A DNA stretch of 64,000 nucleotides, from positions 60,757 through 124,756 of the forward strand of contig JAKSIC010000008.1 of the NCBI GenBank assembly GCA_024399015.1, read 5' to 3'. Origin of the DNA: Fibrobacter sp. GTDB lineage: Bacteria > Fibrobacterota > Fibrobacteria > Fibrobacterales > Fibrobacteraceae. The notes beneath the pieces were generated by a model that worked only from the letters and a program-made list of their open reading frames with translations, searched no databases and was not told where the DNA came from. This document shows, in pieces, positions 27,321-34,874 of this stretch; the stretch's first letter is position 1, and each line of letters opens with the position of its first letter. The position numbers and the translations under genes are program-made.

Positions 27321-29435
27321 TTATTTAGCTAGGTTTATTTTGAGGGTTTGGCCCCTGGAATTCCGTACCAGATAGGCACCCTTGTGGTAACCGGCAGCCT
27401 TTAGGCTAGCCTTCAGCCCCATTGTAGAAGCTCCACTGTCCAGCCGGATCTTGCCCAACTGATGGCCCATCAGGTCAAAGACCTTGTATTCATCAGAAAT
27501 CCTTGCGTCGATGGCCGGTGTGGACATTACGAATGAAGGAATGGTGTCATCCGGAGTTTCAGAAGATCCGTTACGGATTTCTTCGGCGGACTTATCACTT
27601 GCACCAAAGGCAATCCAATCCAGGTTCACGTAGTCGGAGGTCAACAGAACCTTCAGCACGTGTTCACCCTTGGTCAATTCCTTGGTTGTCTTACCCTTGA
27701 AAGTGGTGTATTTGTCGAAATCGCCGGTTCCAGTCAGCTTCAAGGTGTCGGTAATGGGCTCGTTATCCATAAAGAGCTGGATTCCGGCAGATTCCATTCC
27801 CGTTGCGTAAGAAAGTTCGTAGGGGAGGGCACCAGCGGCATCCACATTCACGGTGTATTCCAGCCATTCGCCCTTCTGGGTGTAACCGATGGCATAGCCT
27901 GTACCTGCGGCAACAATATCGACGCGATCTTCGCGATATTCGCCGCCCTGGTTCTTGGTATCCATGTCGTAGTAGGCCTTGCCAGCACCGCCTACGTCGT
28001 AGTTCTCAAATTCAATGAAGTTGCCCAGGCCTTCAACCTTGGCACCGATAACAGGCAGTTCGCACTTGGCTTCGGGATCCTTCAGCATTGCTTCGCAGAA
28101 GGGGCCCTGAGGAACGGCAGTCTTGCTGTCTTCAAATTCCCAGTAATCAGCCTCGAAATCTCCAGCGAACATGAAGAATACGTCATGCTTGCCAACGGCT
28201 CCTTCGGCAGGCACAGTCACAAGGCCATCCTTGGTAAATTCAGCCTTGGCAATTACGGGACCGTCCACCTTGTCCAGGCGAACCGTAACAGAAGATGCCT
28301 TCTTAACGCTCAAGACAGAGGCTGAGAAAGATTCTGCGCCGGCGTCACCGAATTCAACGCCGCTGATCTTTGTGTACTTGCCGTCGGTAAGGTTGGTGAG
28401 AACCGTATTGCCTGCGGCACCGCTCTTGCGGACCTTCACTTCTTCGCCCCAGGACATGGTTTCGGCCTCTACGCGCTTGTAGGGATTAAAATCTTCCAGC
28501 TGGGCCACGCCATTATCCGGCCACCAGTCAATCTTTTGGATAGTTCCGTCGGCATTATACTTCATTTCGGCAACGCCAACAGAACGGCGTTCCTTGTGCT
28601 GGAATTTTAGACCCATTTTATCGGATTTCTGGTGCCAAAGTTGATAATGATGGCCAAATACGTAGGATTTTCCCTTATAGTCAATAATTCCCGGGTGGTT
28701 TCCGTTACTGCGGGAGGAATGAGGCATAATGTCGCCCTTGTAGGTCCAGGGGCCCGTGGGGGAGTCGCTCATGGCGTAGCCGATACCTTCGGCGCAGCAG
28801 GTGGAAGCAAAGGCCATGTAGTAATGGCTGTCGTGCTTGTAGAACCAAGGGCCTTCCTGGTAATCCTTGACCTTGGGGTGGGTAACGATATTGCCGGAAG
28901 TGCTGATCATGTCTTCGTTAAGCTTGATCATGTACAAATCCGGATTACCCCAGTACATGTAGGCCTGGCCGTCATCGTCAACCCATACGGTGGGGTCGAT
29001 ATCGTTCCAGTGTTCGCGCTGCCAAACCAAGGCCTTGTTCAGAGGTTCCTTAAAGGGGCCGTAGGGATTATCTGCCACAAGGACAGAAATTCCGTTACCA
29101 TGAATGGGGACGTACATGTACCATTTGCCATTGCGGAATACAACCTGCTCGGCCCAAGCGCCATTGGTCCTGGTGCTCCACTTGATATCGTTTAGGGAGG
29201 CCACAGCCCCATGGCTCGTCCAGTTGACCATGTCCGTAGAAGTATGCAACAGCCAATCGTACATCACGAACCCTTCGGCGTCATCTTCGTCGTGGGTCGT
29301 GTAAAGGTACACCGTGTCCCCATGCACCATGGGAGCCGGGTCCGCCGTGTAATTGGTTGTGATTATTGGTTGCTGGGCAAAGGCCACTCCAGCCAAAGCC
29401 AATACAGAAGTAACGGATAAGAGTTTCCCAAACAT
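27321..29435 (-). CDS. Secreted GH43 glycosidase with CBM6 and sorting domain
   Basis: A 704-residue secreted enzyme. Signal peptide MFGKLLSVTSVLALAGVAFA. The GH43 propeller covers about residues 22-310: YTADPAPMVHGD has the base aspartate, DIDPTVWVDDDGQAY the pKa-modulating aspartate and YQEGPWFYK the acid glutamate. A beta-sandwich follows, then a CBM6 domain at about 470-610 (FIEFENYDVGG, GYTQKGEWLEYTVNV, VNLDWIAFG). The end (YKVFDLMGHQLGKIRLDSG ... GAYLVRNSRGQTLKINLAK) fits a type IX sorting domain. Likely a beta-xylosidase/arabinofuranosidase acting on xylan. ATG at 29435 has GGAG upstream. The promoter region carries a 9-bp inverted repeat. Its position between grpE and dnaK is odd for a hydrolase. 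Confidence 0.88.
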   Translation of the reverse strand: MFGKLLSVTSVLALAGVAFAQQPIITTNYTADPAPMVHGDTVYLYTTHDEDDAEGFVMYDWLLHTSTDMVNWTSHGAVASLNDIKWSTRTNGAWAEQVVFRNGKWYMYVPIHGNGISVLVADNPYGPFKEPLNKALVWQREHWNDIDPTVWVDDDGQAYMYWGNPDLYMIKLNEDMISTSGNIVTHPKVKDYQEGPWFYKHDSHYYMAFASTCCAEGIGYAMSDSPTGPWTYKGDIMPHSSRSNGNHPGIIDYKGKSYVFGHHYQLWHQKSDKMGLKFQHKERRSVGVAEMKYNADGTIQKIDWWPDNGVAQLEDFNPYKRVEAETMSWGEEVKVRKSGAAGNTVLTNLTDGKYTKISGVEFGDAGAESFSASVLSVKKASSVTVRLDKVDGPVIAKAEFTKDGLVTVPAEGAVGKHDVFFMFAGDFEADYWEFEDSKTAVPQGPFCEAMLKDPEAKCELPVIGAKVEGLGNFIEFENYDVGGAGKAYYDMDTKNQGGEYREDRVDIVAAGTGYAIGYTQKGEWLEYTVNVDAAGALPYELSYATGMESAGIQLFMDNEPITDTLKLTGTGDFDKYTTFKGKTTKELTKGEHVLKVLLTSDYVNLDWIAFGASDKSAEEIRNGSSETPDDTIPSFVMSTPAIDARISDEYKVFDLMGHQLGKIRLDSGASTMGLKASLKAAGYHKGAYLVRNSRGQTLKINLAK

Positions 29436-29467
29436 CTTTATCTCCAGATTGTTATACACCGGAAATA

Positions 29468-29505
29468 AAGATAAGTTCCATAGGATATCAAATTACCCTA
29501 TGGAA
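29468..29505 (-). promoter_or_regulatory. -10 box with adjacent 9-bp palindrome upstream of GH43-CBM6
   Basis: On the minus strand TATCTT lies at 29473-29468. Directly upstream is the perfect inverted repeat TTCCATAGG (29476-29484) / CCTATGGAA (29497-29505), covering the -35 area. This is a classic position for an operator. Confidence 0.5.
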
Positions 29506-29549
29506 AACACATTCCTTTGCAAGAATCTCAATAACGTTCTGTTTACAAA

Positions 29550-30197
29550 TTAAAGCTTGCCGGAGGAAACGATGACCTTGGCAGGCTTGAGAATCTTGTT
29601 CTTCAGCTTGTAACCCTTCATGAAAACAGTCACCACGTGATTTTCAGGAATGTCTTCGGAAGGCTGCTGCATCAAGGCTTCGTGCTGGTTGGGGTCAAAT
29701 TCAGCACCAGTGGGGTCAATCTGTTCCAGGCCGGAGTCAGAGAGAACCTTGGCGAACTGGTCGTGGATCATCTGCATGCCCTTTTCGAAGGTTTCAAGAT
29801 CCTTGGCCTTGTTTTCGGAAGCGAATGCACGTTCGAAATTGTCCAGCACTTCGGAAAGCTTTTCCAGGAGCTTGCCGTTGGCGGTTTCGATAATTTCAAG
29901 CTGTTCCTTGGCGCTGCGTCGGCGGAAGTTGTCAAATTCAGCCATCAAGCGCAGGTTGCGGTCGTTGGCGGCGGCAAGTTCAGCCTTCAGGATATCTTCG
30001 GCAGATTCGGTAGATTCGGGGGCAGGTTCGGCCGTGGCTTCGGCGGACAGTTCAGCAGAAGCGTCGGCAGGGGAGTCCTGGGTACCTTCGGCACCTGCGT
30101 TGGCAGCTTCGGCAGCCTGCTTCAGAACGTCCTGGATGTCCTTTTCCAGCATTGCTTCTTCTTCCGGAGTATGTTCCTGCAAATTTTCGTCAGCCAT
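29550..30197 (-). CDS. grpE: Nucleotide exchange factor GrpE
   Basis: A 215-residue cochaperone that releases ADP from DnaK. The first 70 residues are an acidic Ala/Glu-rich extension. The long dimerisation helix follows (LKAELAAANDRNLRLMAEFDNFRRR), where RLxAEFDNFRRR is the family signature. The C-terminal beta-domain has IDPTGAEFDPNQHEAL and ends with LKNKILKPAKVIVSSG, as in typical GrpE. AAGGAAT precedes the start. In many genomes grpE directly precedes dnaK; here a GH43 gene and its own promoter and terminator lie between. Confidence 0.95.
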   Translation of the reverse strand: MADENLQEHTPEEEAMLEKDIQDVLKQAAEAANAGAEGTQDSPADASAELSAEATAEPAPESTESAEDILKAELAAANDRNLRLMAEFDNFRRRSAKEQLEIIETANGKLLEKLSEVLDNFERAFASENKAKDLETFEKGMQMIHDQFAKVLSDSGLEQIDPTGAEFDPNQHEALMQQPSEDIPENHVVTVFMKGYKLKNKILKPAKVIVSSGKL

Positions 30198-30354
30198 AAT
30201 AATTCCTTTTTAATCTAGATCCAGGGCATTCCCCGGGGTAACTTGTTTAATTTCGTCCCATACTTCGCAAAAACCGTGCCAAGCCCAAATCCCATAAAAA
30301 GCCCCAAAAAGTGTTTCAAATTGAAAAACTTTGAAATGCAAGGGGGGGAGGGGT

Positions 30355-30416
30355 GATTTTGCAATCAACTGTTTGCAAAATGAACGATTTTGACAACAAC
30401 TGTTTGCAAAATAAGC
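30355..30416. repeat. Two tandem 31-bp units with GATTTTG ... CAACTGTTTGCAAAAT
   Basis: Units 30355-30385 and 30386-30416 share GATTTTG and the 16-mer CAACTGTTTGCAAAAT. In unit 1 TTTTGCAA and TTTGCAAAA also form a palindrome. They lie about 160-220 bp upstream of grpE, after a G-rich run. The rest of 30198-30641 shows no convincing gene. Confidence 0.45.
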
Positions 30417-30518
30417 CAGCAAGGCTACCAACCCCTTCAAAATTCCTGATTTAGCACCTAGATTTGTCCCTGCCGACGAACGTTGGCAAGTTGCTATATA
30501 AATTGATAGCATCTTTCA

Positions 30519-30557
30519 GTGGGGAACCTCGCCGGACGCGGCGGGGTTCTTTCCCAC
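30519..30557. other. Strong GC-rich hairpin upstream of 30642
   Basis: GAACCTCGCCG (30524-30534) pairs with CGGCGGGGTTC (30539-30549) around GACG, and GTGGG/CCCAC close an outer stem. Only TTT follows the inner stem. It could terminate a short upstream RNA or be a small RNA itself. Confidence 0.45.
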
Positions 30558-30641
30558 AAAATTTTTCCCAATGTTTTTATTATATTAAATCACGAACAAC
30601 GTTTTATTATTTAGTCACAGCAACGTTTTTGGGAATTCAGT

Positions 30642-31103
30642 ATGTTTTACGCATTTTTAGTCATTCTTGCCATCGCCGTAGGAGCCTACCTGTGCTTTCT
30701 GCTCCGTAACGTCATCAAGAATCAGAAAGACACCATTGCCGCCATCAAGAGCCAGAATCAGAGCGTAATCCTTCAGGACAACAGCCTACAGACCCTCAAG
30801 CTGCAAGTTGCCGCCCTGGAAGAAAGCGTCCTGGAACTTTCCATCAGAAGCATCAACGTAAAGACCAAGCTGAAGAATTTCGTCCACACCTCCATGAGAA
30901 ACGGCGAAACCCACACAACAATTGATGACGCCAGCAAGTCCATGGGAATCTCCAAGAGCAAGGCCAAACGCATCCTGCTGGTTCTCGTTGAACTCCGAAT
31001 CGCAAGCATCGTAGGCGAGGACATCGATTTCAGAATCAAGAAGGAACAAGTCAGCATCGCACTGGAAAAGATCGACATGTTCTTCAACGACGAAATGAGA
31101 TAG
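30642..31103 (+). CDS. Membrane-anchored protein with coiled coil and C-terminal winged-helix-like region
   Basis: A 153-residue protein that I cannot name. One N-terminal membrane helix (about residues 3-22, FYAFLVILAIAVGAYLCFLL) is followed by a basic stop-transfer and a coiled-coil stretch (about 25-75). Residues 88-140 read like a small helix-turn-helix: TTIDDASKSMGISKSKAKRILLVLVELRIASIVGED, where a turn after a KSMGIS segment leads to a recognition-like helix and a short wing. This would place a DNA-binding-like domain on the cytoplasmic side of the membrane. No enzyme motif is present. There is no strong Shine-Dalgarno. A hairpin at 31132-31160 follows. Confidence 0.65.
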   Translation: MFYAFLVILAIAVGAYLCFLLRNVIKNQKDTIAAIKSQNQSVILQDNSLQTLKLQVAALEESVLELSIRSINVKTKLKNFVHTSMRNGETHTTIDDASKSMGISKSKAKRILLVLVELRIASIVGEDIDFRIKKEQVSIALEKIDMFFNDEMR

Positions 31104-31131
31104 AATCCAGGGAAGCCGAATCAAAAGTAGA

Positions 31132-31163
31132 ATGCCCGCGGAGAACAACCACGGGCATTTCTT
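31132..31163 (+). terminator. Probable terminator after 30642-31103
   Basis: AATGCCCG (31132-31139) pairs with CGGGCATT (31153-31160), followed by TTTCTT-like sequence. The loop is 13 bases and the T-tract short, so it is only moderately convincing. Confidence 0.5.
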
Positions 31164-31266
31164 GACAAACTTTAGTTTACATAATCCGCATTATCGGCAA
31201 CAAAGGCGTAAGGGATTAACAGGGGAGCTTTTAATATATATTTACCAAAAACTCGTGAGAAAAACC

Positions 31267-32193
31267 ATGTCCCAGACCAGTGAAAAGTTTAGAGTTGAAT
31301 GGCTTGCAGCCGACCAGGCACGTGATGCAGGCCTTGAAGAACCGACGGACGTTACCGCGTTCAAGGATATTTCCTACGGTGAATTTGGGGACTGGAATCT
31401 GCTGGATTTGTATATGCCCAAGACCGCGACGAATCTTGACGCTTTGACGAAGAAACACCCGGTGATCATCAGCGTCCACGGCGGCGCTTTTGTCTACGGT
31501 CAAAAAGAAACCTACAAGTTCTATTTGATGAGTCTTGCACAGCGTGGTTTTGCCGTGGTGAATTTCAATTACAGGCTTGCTCCGGAATACAAGTTCCCGG
31601 CAGTCCTTGAGGACACCGACGCCGTACTTCACTGGGTTATGGATAATGCCGCAAAATACAATCTGGACGCCGAAAATATTTTCTTCGTGGGAGATTCCGC
31701 AGGCGCAACTTATGCCGCACTTTACGCCATTTATTGCGTGAATCCGGAATATGCAGGCAAGGTACAGGCCACCGCAAAATCCTGGTACGACTCCCCCGCG
31801 AAAATCAACCCACCGGAAAATTTCAAGCCCAAAGCCGTCGCCCTGAACTGCGGACTTTTCGATCTAACGGAAGACAGAAACAAGCAGGCCGATATTGTGG
31901 TAGACTTGCTAGGTGACCATTGGGAAGAATGCTGCGAATACCTGAATGTGGAGGATTTCCTGACCAAGGAATTTCCAACCGCATTTGTGATGACAGGCGA
32001 GTACGATTTCTTGAAATCACAGAATCAGCACATGGCAGCAACTCTCGAAAAGCTAGGGCTCCCCCACGTTTTCAAGCATTACGGAACCCAGGACGACAAG
32101 GAAATTTCCCACGTTTTCCATGTGAACATGAAGCTCCCCCTCGCCCACGCCTGCAACGACGCCGAATGCGAGTTTTTTAAAGGGTTTATTTAG
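31267..32193 (+). CDS. Alpha/beta-hydrolase esterase, hormone-sensitive-lipase type
   Basis: A 308-residue cytoplasmic serine hydrolase. The oxyanion segment is SVHGGAFVYG (HGG motif), the nucleophile elbow is VGDSAGA, and FNYRLAPEYKFPA is the usual segment after the oxyanion loop in hormone-sensitive-lipase-like esterases. The acidic residue is probably in TGEYDFL and the histidine in SHVFHV. No signal peptide is seen, so it would act on imported small esters; acetyl-xylooligosaccharides are plausible in this organism but unproven. I chose ATG at 31267 (MSQTSEKF) rather than an in-frame codon 135 bp upstream, because the upstream part contains the terminator and a TATATTTA -10 box at 31237-31244. 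Confidence 0.8.
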   Translation: MSQTSEKFRVEWLAADQARDAGLEEPTDVTAFKDISYGEFGDWNLLDLYMPKTATNLDALTKKHPVIISVHGGAFVYGQKETYKFYLMSLAQRGFAVVNFNYRLAPEYKFPAVLEDTDAVLHWVMDNAAKYNLDAENIFFVGDSAGATYAALYAIYCVNPEYAGKVQATAKSWYDSPAKINPPENFKPKAVALNCGLFDLTEDRNKQADIVVDLLGDHWEECCEYLNVEDFLTKEFPTAFVMTGEYDFLKSQNQHMAATLEKLGLPHVFKHYGTQDDKEISHVFHVNMKLPLAHACNDAECEFFKGFI

Positions 32194-32206
32194 ATCTTCA
32201 ACAAAT

Positions 32207-32383
32207 CTAAATTCTTTCTTTTTCACAATTCATCAAATCCTGGATGAATTCTTCGGCGTCAACGCCTTTCGCTCCGTTTTCTATTTCAGATACTGCTTCG
32301 GCAAGTTTTCTATAAATTTCATGCTGAACAGATTCTAATTCATTGTTACAATGTAATTCATTGTTAATCAAAGAGTTAAGCAT
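32207..32383 (-). CDS. Small antitoxin-like protein, 58 residues
   Basis: A short acidic protein, MLNSLINNELHCNNELESVQ at the start and AEEFIQDLMNCEKERI at the end. The middle (YRKLAEAVSEIENGAKGVDAEEF) has the helical, charged look of C-terminal toxin-binding regions of RelB/ParD-type antitoxins, for example the KGxDAEEF stretch. No toxin gene is adjacent: the neighbours are the esterase and the PurF-like gene. The first codons contain a duplication, AACAATGAATTA twice, giving NNEL twice. AAGG precedes ATG. The protein may be a remnant of a toxin-antitoxin pair or an unrelated small protein. Confidence 0.5.
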   Translation of the reverse strand: MLNSLINNELHCNNELESVQHEIYRKLAEAVSEIENGAKGVDAEEFIQDLMNCEKERI

Positions 32384-32563
32384 TTGCAGCCTTATCTATA
32401 TGGAAAGAAAGAAGACCAAGTTCAATATAATTTTATAAACGCAGTAAATCAACAAAAAATTGTCTTTCCCCCTTCCCCATTATTTTTCGCATACGTTCTA
32501 GCAGAAAATCACTCCGTTTTTTCTATCTTTTAGCCCGTTAAAATCCCATTTCAAGGAGTACAT

Positions 32564-34027
32564 ATGGGCGGCTTTTGTGGCGTTATTTCCAAGAAGGATT
32601 GCGTAACCGATCTTTTCTTCGGAACCGACTATCATTCTCACCTGGGCACACATCGCGGCGGTTTGGCTGTGCTGAAGTCCGATGGTAACTTCCATCGTTC
32701 TATCCACAACATCCAGAACACTCCGTTCCGCAGCAAGTTCGAAAACGACCTGGCAAAGTTTGCCGGCAACGTGGGCCTGGGCGTTATTTCCGATACCGAC
32801 CCACAGCCCCTGGTCATGACCTGCAAGCACGGCACCTTCGCCCTGGTCACCGTAGGTCTTATTTCTAACATCGAGGACCTGAAGAACGAGCTGTTCCAGA
32901 ACAACTGCATGCAGCTCCAGTACTCCACCACCAGCGGTATGGTCGGCCCTACCGAAGTGGTTTCCGCACTGATTGCCACCCAGGAATCCATCGTGGCTGG
33001 TCTCAACTACGTTCAGCAGAAGATTAAGGGTAGCTGTTCCGTGCTCGTGATGGACAGCAACGGCAAGTTCTACGCCTCCCGCGACAAGTGGGGCCGTACC
33101 CCCATTATCGTGGGCAAGAAGGACGGTTCCGTTATCGCTGTTCAGGAAAGCTGCGCCCTCCCCAACCTTGGCTACGACCACGTTCGTGACCTGGGCCCCG
33201 GTGAAATCGCTGAACTCACACCCGATGGAATCAACACCCTGGTGGAACCGGGCAAGAAGATGGCCATCTGCTCCTTCCTGTGGGTTTACTACGGCTATCC
33301 GGCATCTGCCTACGAAGGCCGCAATGTTGAAATGACCCGTTACCGCTGTGGCAGCGCTCTCGCTAAGCGTACTCCTACTGAAGCCGACGCTGCTTGCGGT
33401 ATCCCCGACTCCGGTACTTCTCACGCTCTCGGTTACGCTCACGAAGCTGGTATCAAGTTCGCACGTCCCTTCGTCAAGTACACTCCCACATGGGCACGTT
33501 CCTTCATGCCTCAGGATCAGCGTCAGCGTGAACACGTGGCTTCCATGAAGCTCATTCCTATTCCGGGCCTCATCGACAACAAGCGTCTGGTGTTCTGCGA
33601 CGACTCCATCGTTCGCGGTACTCAGCTGGGTAAGCAGGCTGAAAAGCTTTACTCCATGGGCTGTAAGGAAACCCATATGCGTATTGCCTGCCCTCCCCTG
33701 GTCTACCCCTGTAAGTTCATCAACTTCTCCCGTTCCAAGAGTGTGTACGACTTGATCACTCGTCGCTACATCCGCGAAAAGGAAGGCGAAAACGCAGATC
33801 TGGACAAGTACACCAACCCGGATTCCCAGGAATACAAGGACATGGTGGACTACATCCGTCGCAACCTGAACCTCACCACTCTGGCTTTCCAGCGCATCGA
33901 CGACCTCATCCAGGCCATCGGTCTTCCGGAAGATCAGCTGTGCACCTTCTGCTGGACCGGTAAGGACTACGCAGAAACTGGCGACTGCTATCACTGCCCC
34001 TGCCACGCTGACGAAGAAAAGAAGTAA
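32564..34027 (+). CDS. purF: Amidophosphoribosyltransferase-like enzyme
   Basis: A 487-residue protein with the two-domain plan of PurF, which makes phosphoribosylamine from PRPP and glutamine, the first step of purine synthesis. The N-terminal glutaminase domain begins MGGFCGVIS; Cys5 would be the nucleophile after removal of four residues, much like the short propeptide of other PurF proteins. The PRPP loop is LVFCDDSIVRGTQ near residue 345. Cysteines in ACPPLVYPC and LCTFCW could be ligands of the structural 4Fe-4S cluster found in Bacillus-type enzymes. The segment GTDYHSHLGTHRGGLA resembles a subgroup seen in Bacteroidetes. -10 TATCTT (32524-32529) and AAGGAG before ATG give it a normal leader of about 28 bases. 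A strong terminator follows. Confidence 0.85.
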   Translation: MGGFCGVISKKDCVTDLFFGTDYHSHLGTHRGGLAVLKSDGNFHRSIHNIQNTPFRSKFENDLAKFAGNVGLGVISDTDPQPLVMTCKHGTFALVTVGLISNIEDLKNELFQNNCMQLQYSTTSGMVGPTEVVSALIATQESIVAGLNYVQQKIKGSCSVLVMDSNGKFYASRDKWGRTPIIVGKKDGSVIAVQESCALPNLGYDHVRDLGPGEIAELTPDGINTLVEPGKKMAICSFLWVYYGYPASAYEGRNVEMTRYRCGSALAKRTPTEADAACGIPDSGTSHALGYAHEAGIKFARPFVKYTPTWARSFMPQDQRQREHVASMKLIPIPGLIDNKRLVFCDDSIVRGTQLGKQAEKLYSMGCKETHMRIACPPLVYPCKFINFSRSKSVYDLITRRYIREKEGENADLDKYTNPDSQEYKDMVDYIRRNLNLTTLAFQRIDDLIQAIGLPEDQLCTFCWTGKDYAETGDCYHCPCHADEEKK

Positions 34028-34032
34028 AGCAT

Positions 34033-34116
34033 GGATTGCCGCGTCTCCACAAAGTGGATAACTCCACTAAGAGGCAAAGCCTTAAGTGTCGTTTAACTGC
34101 GTTCCTCGCAATGACG
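34033..34116. repeat. Degenerate GGATTGCCGCG ... CCTCGCAATGACG dispersed repeat
   Basis: GGATTGCC near 34033 and CGCAATGACG near 34107 are the two ends of a type of interspersed repeat common in bacterial genomes. The inner part contains CCACAAAGTGG and CTCCACTAAG. It occupies the purF downstream region before the terminator. Confidence 0.4.
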
Positions 34117-34123
34117 TCGTGTG

Positions 34124-34161
34124 AAAAATCCGATCTCTAAAATAAAGAGGTCGGATTTTTT
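34124..34161 (+). terminator. purF terminator, merged with the next promoter
   Basis: AAAAATCCGA pairs with TCGGATTTTTT, extended by TCTCT/AGAGG. Right after the T-tract comes TATTTT (34163-34168), nine bases before ATG at 34178. Confidence 0.85.
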
Positions 34162-34177
34162 GTATTTTAGGGTACGC

Positions 34178-34867
34178 ATGAAAATCAGGAATTCAAAGAC
34201 ATTCTACAAACGGTTTGGAATCGCAGCGTTAATCGCCGCAGTTTTTTGCGTACTTGTCATAAGCGCCTGCGCCATCACCCGCAAAATCAATGCTGCCGAA
34301 ATTCTCTCCAAGACAAAGCTTGAATTTGCAGCACTGTCTTTAGACGCCGTTGCACTAAACAAGGACTTGTTCCCACAAAAAAGTTTAGGCGGTGGTTTCC
34401 TCCCCAATCCCCAGGTAATCGCCTTGGTGCAAGATTTCTCAAAGGGAATTCTTGAAAAGGAAATTGGAAAGGCTGGCCTCACCGCAACACTCACTGCAGA
34501 CAACCAAAGCACAGATACTCTTTGGATCAAGACCATTTCTGCAACGATCAAGTTGGATTCAATTTTAGACTTGCCCATAGAGCTCAAGGATTCCCTGATG
34601 CTCGTCCCCGGCAAAAGCAAGCTCAGCATCTTTACTCAAATGCCCATTGACAAACGTTTGTTCAAAATCAAGGACGTCCAGACAATCCAAATGGCCGGAA
34701 AACTTGAAGCCACTTTGGATGCCGACGGTGAAATTGTTGAACTAAACTTCGACATTGACAAAAAAATTTCCGATGAAGAAAAGCAGGCCCTCGCAGAAAA
34801 GGCCCGCACCTCTGTTTTGAATAGTATTGTAAACGATTGGGTCGGAGCAATCCTCCCCCAGGACTAA
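34178..34867 (+). CDS. Lipoprotein of unknown function
   Basis: A 229-residue protein. The N-terminus is basic (MKIRNSKTFYKRFG), then hydrophobic, with a lipobox at VISAC. The mature part alternates beta-rich and charged stretches, with QVIALVQDFSKGILEKEIGKAGLTATL and a repeated theme of hydrophobic-Asp strands (SILDLPIELKDSLML). This kind of pattern is seen in lipid- or protein-binding periplasmic domains, but no family comes to mind. Start 34178 is chosen because an upstream in-frame GTG (34121) would run through the purF terminator. Seven bases after its stop the M3 peptidase begins, so the two are cotranscribed. Confidence 0.7.
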   Translation: MKIRNSKTFYKRFGIAALIAAVFCVLVISACAITRKINAAEILSKTKLEFAALSLDAVALNKDLFPQKSLGGGFLPNPQVIALVQDFSKGILEKEIGKAGLTATLTADNQSTDTLWIKTISATIKLDSILDLPIELKDSLMLVPGKSKLSIFTQMPIDKRLFKIKDVQTIQMAGKLEATLDADGEIVELNFDIDKKISDEEKQALAEKARTSVLNSIVNDWVGAILPQD

Positions 34868-34874
34868 GGCCATT

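Noticed and set aside
30210..30512. 100-codon minus-strand frame upstream of grpE
   Set aside because: Low-complexity, no ribosome site, and it runs through the tandem repeats and G-rich tract of an apparent control region.
30198..30520. CIRCE (HrcA) operator before grpE
   Set aside because: Only a partial TTAGCAC is seen, without the inverted GAGTGCTAA partner.
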